Shown here in pieces: positions 62,380 to 64,000 of a stretch of DNA of 64,000 nt (its first letter is position 1; each line of letters opens with the position of its first letter). This DNA comes from Marisimplicoccus sp964437815 (GTDB lineage Bacteria; Bacteroidota; Bacteroidia; Flavobacteriales; Flavobacteriaceae). The position numbers and the translations under genes were made by a program. The stretch lies in contig CAYTIE010000004.1 of NCBI GenBank assembly GCA_964437815.1, forward strand, positions 1-64,000, given 5' to 3'. The notes beneath the pieces are model-generated. The model did not search any database, had not been told where the DNA came from, and was given only the letters and a program-made list of their open reading frames with translations.

Positions 62380-62931
62380 ATGGAAGAAAATATTGAAAAA
62401 CTGCAATTTCCAATTGGGAAATATAAACCTAATCTAGAGTTTGACTTTTCAAGAACATTGAAAGACATGGATACGTTAGAATCTTTTGCTGAAATGTTAA
62501 AAGAGTCTATAAAAGATCTTGATGAATCAGATTTCAAAAAAACATATAGAGAAGGGGGCATGAATATTGCCCAAATAATTCATCACTGGTGTGATACTCA
62601 TACCTATGCATTTTTAAGAACAAAGCATACAATTCTTGAAGACAATCCAAATGTAAAGATGTATGAGGTGGATGAGTTCTTATCTACGCCTGACTCAAAC
62701 ACATTAGATGTAAGAGATAGTTTAAATATAATTGAAGGAATTCATGCCAAATGGGTTAGTCTTCTTAAAACTCTATCGGAGGAAGATTTTAATAGAACTT
62801 ATTATCACTCTGTAAGGGATAAAAATATTATTCTTCATGAACATGTTGGCATGTATGCTTGGCATACAAAGCATCATATTAAGCATATAGAGATTGCCAA
62901 AGAAAGTATCAAAAAAGAAAGAAAAAGGTAA
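62380..62931 (+). CDS. DinB/YfiT superfamily protein, putative metal-dependent transferase
   Basis: This 183-residue four-helix-bundle protein starts EKLQFPIGKYKPN, typical of the YfiT group, with metal ligands in IAQIIHHWCDTH and GMYAWHTKHHIKHI. Bacillus YfiT is related to bacillithiol S-transferases. In Bacteroidota, some of which make bacillithiol, such proteins may detoxify electrophiles. It ends directly before a strong terminator. Confidence 0.85.
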   Translation: MEENIEKLQFPIGKYKPNLEFDFSRTLKDMDTLESFAEMLKESIKDLDESDFKKTYREGGMNIAQIIHHWCDTHTYAFLRTKHTILEDNPNVKMYEVDEFLSTPDSNTLDVRDSLNIIEGIHAKWVSLLKTLSEEDFNRTYYHSVRDKNIILHEHVGMYAWHTKHHIKHIEIAKESIKKERKR

Positions 62932-62934
62932 AAA

Positions 62935-62958
62935 AAAGGCACCGATAATGGTGCCTTT
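62935..62958. terminator. bidirectional Rho-independent terminator
   Basis: A perfect 9-bp stem, AAAGGCACC with GGTGCCTTT, has a 6-nt loop. A run of A residues on the left gives a U-tract to the minus-strand gene, and the T residues on the right serve the plus-strand gene. It lies between the convergent YfiT gene and the BNR-protein gene. Confidence 0.88.
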
Positions 62959-62979
62959 AATCTCATTTCGAATAATAAT

Positions 62980-64000
62980 TTAATTTTCTATATAGTCTTG
63001 AAAAGACATTAATTGTAGCTGATTGAGATCAACTTTTTTGATAATCTTATCAAATTCACCTTTTAAACTATTATACTCTTCAACAACTAATTTTAAATTA
63101 TCCATATCATTTTTGGATGGCTTGTCATAGCTGTCAGATATCTTTGAAAATAAATCAAGTAAATTTTCACGTAATTCATTCTCAGCAGTACCTACATAAT
63201 TATCTCCCGTAGTTATTACAAGTGATTCTTTTAAAGTTTGTAGCTTATTTTTAATTCCTTTTCTGAAATTATCAGAAGACAGTATCTCATCAATAATATA
63301 TACAGTATATGCTAACTCCTCTGATAAATTATACAACATCATAGTAGTGTCATATTTTAACTTTTTTTCATCTAGATCTAACCCTGTATTTGGATCATCC
63401 ATTACATATATAGGTTTTGAGAATTTGTCCTTTCCTTTATTTATAACTACAGTGTATGTTCCTTCTTTTACCCTAGGACTAGATAAACCTCCAAATGCTA
63501 GTGTCTTTCCTTTGGCTACTTTTGGTTGTTTCATCCTGTAATTCCATGAAACAAAGTTCATTCCCTTAGATTTACCCGGGCTTAACTTTATAACTGATTT
63601 TCCATTTTCATCGAAAATTTCCATTGTCATTTTTCCAAAAGTATGTCTCTTAGGAAGTATATATTTAATCTGAGCGTTTAAAGAGGAATTAGGTCCATAG
63701 AATTGTGTCTCTCTTCCAAAGCTATCTGAAAAACCGGCATAGTCTGATATAACATACTTGTCATTTTCAAAAAAGTATAACTTTTGTGATAGAGATTCTT
63801 GGTTAATTTCTCTAAGTGGAGAAATATCATCTACTATTATTATACCTCTTCCATGAGTAGCTAATACAAGATCATTGGTATTTTTTTGTAATTCAATATG
63901 GTGAATTGCAACTGGTGGAACATTTTTTTCAAATTTGTTCCATGTATTTCCTCCATTAATTGAAACATATAATCCAAATTCTGTTCCTAAAAAAAGTAAT
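62980..64000 (-). CDS. sortilin/BNR-repeat (VPS10-like) protein, C-terminal part
   Basis: The frame is open from the stop at 62980 to the window edge, so this is the C-terminal 340 residues of a longer protein. The Met at 63630 is internal. The upstream part shows an Asp-box repeat (GLYVSINGGNTWNKF) and LVLATHGRGIIIVDDISPLRE, typical of large secreted beta-propeller proteins called glycosyl hydrolase, BNR repeat or sortilin family. A C-terminal Ig-like part with FDENGKSVIKLSPGKSKGMN and a helical tail follow. The enzymatic role is not established. Confidence 0.82.
   Translation of the reverse strand, partial: LLFLGTEFGLYVSINGGNTWNKFEKNVPPVAIHHIELQKNTNDLVLATHGRGIIIVDDISPLREINQESLSQKLYFFENDKYVISDYAGFSDSFGRETQFYGPNSSLNAQIKYILPKRHTFGKMTMEIFDENGKSVIKLSPGKSKGMNFVSWNYRMKQPKVAKGKTLAFGGLSSPRVKEGTYTVVINKGKDKFSKPIYVMDDPNTGLDLDEKKLKYDTTMMLYNLSEELAYTVYIIDEILSSDNFRKGIKNKLQTLKESLVITTGDNYVGTAENELRENLLDLFSKISDSYDKPSKNDMDNLKLVVEEYNSLKGEFDKIIKKVDLNQLQLMSFQDYIEN

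Noticed and set aside
63347..63541. Plus-strand ORF opposite the BNR protein
   Set aside because: It is a shadow of the real minus-strand frame, which is open from 62980 to the window end and has family motifs.
63630..63630. Met at 63630 as start of the BNR protein
   Set aside because: The frame continues upstream with an Asp-box repeat, so this Met is internal.
1..64000. CRISPR arrays, rRNA genes, prophage blocks
   Set aside because: I found no regular short repeats with spacers, no rRNA-like sequence and no cluster of phage structural genes.

Overview
The window is AT-rich (roughly 30% GC by eye), densely packed DNA from a Bacteroidota chromosome, most likely a streamlined marine member of the Flavobacteriia. 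The evidence is the flavobacterial gene set and order (leuS-ftsX-DUF3098-truB; asnS-rpoN-porT-exbD-exbD-exbB; DUF4296, DUF4271, a PspC-like protein), mevalonate-pathway genes, Bacteroidota-type -7 promoter boxes (TAnnTTTG) and almost no Shine-Dalgarno sequences. Convergent genes often touch or overlap at their 3' ends. The species assignment is inference.

Layout. 1-3349 (minus strand): a partial tRNA-Thr, a XerC/D-type recombinase, ribosomal protein S21, an amino acid:sodium symporter, a PspC-like protein and a rhodanese. 3411-9846 (plus): a complete trpEGDCFBA operon preceded by what looks like a full ribosome-mediated attenuator: a promoter, a 13-residue leader peptide with tandem Trp codons, an antiterminator and a terminator just before trpE. 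9856-15960 (minus): a seven-gene catabolic operon holding KDG kinase, KDPG aldolase, a small membrane protein, a GntP permease, RidA, a D-serine-dehydratase-like PLP enzyme and an M19 dipeptidase-like amidohydrolase. Together these fit uptake and breakdown of a 2-amino sugar acid such as (N-acetyl-)glucosaminate. 16003-17752: a 120-bp perfect direct repeat sits in front of two unrelated genes, a superinfection-immunity-like membrane protein and a BesD/HalD-like Fe(II)/2-oxoglutarate oxygenase; a GNAT acetyltransferase follows.

17745-29879 (minus): gluconokinase and 6-phosphogluconate dehydrogenase, mevalonate-pathway enzymes, ferredoxin-NADP reductase, Fe-S assembly proteins (NifU-like, Mrp), an alkyltransferase-like protein, a two-component system, tyrS, a DUF4296 lipoprotein, dihydroorotase and a polyprenol-phosphate mannosyltransferase. 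29905-41320: DUF4271, hemD, a zinc peptidase, SemiSWEET, leuS, then ftsX-DUF3098-truB and pyrH-frr-asnS-rpoN. 41315-46725 (minus): PorT-like protein, the TonB-energising exb cluster and two exported hydrolases. 46884-47932: a phosphoribosyltransferase paired with a queuosine-precursor transporter. 47947-55391 (minus): a GH3 glucosidase lipoprotein of different base composition, tRNA-Ser, tatD and 2-oxoglutarate dehydrogenase E2/E1. 55463-57153: umuC-umuD in inverted order. 57150-60706 (minus): thiolase and a FadN-type beta-oxidation enzyme. 60785-62931: SCP2 protein, the remnant of an AraC-type regulator, a glycosyltransferase and a DinB/YfiT protein, closed by a bidirectional terminator. The window ends inside a sortilin/BNR-repeat protein.

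The strongest points for follow-up are the trp attenuator, the amino-sugar-acid operon and the duplicated 120-bp control region. No transposase, prophage block, CRISPR array or rRNA is present.
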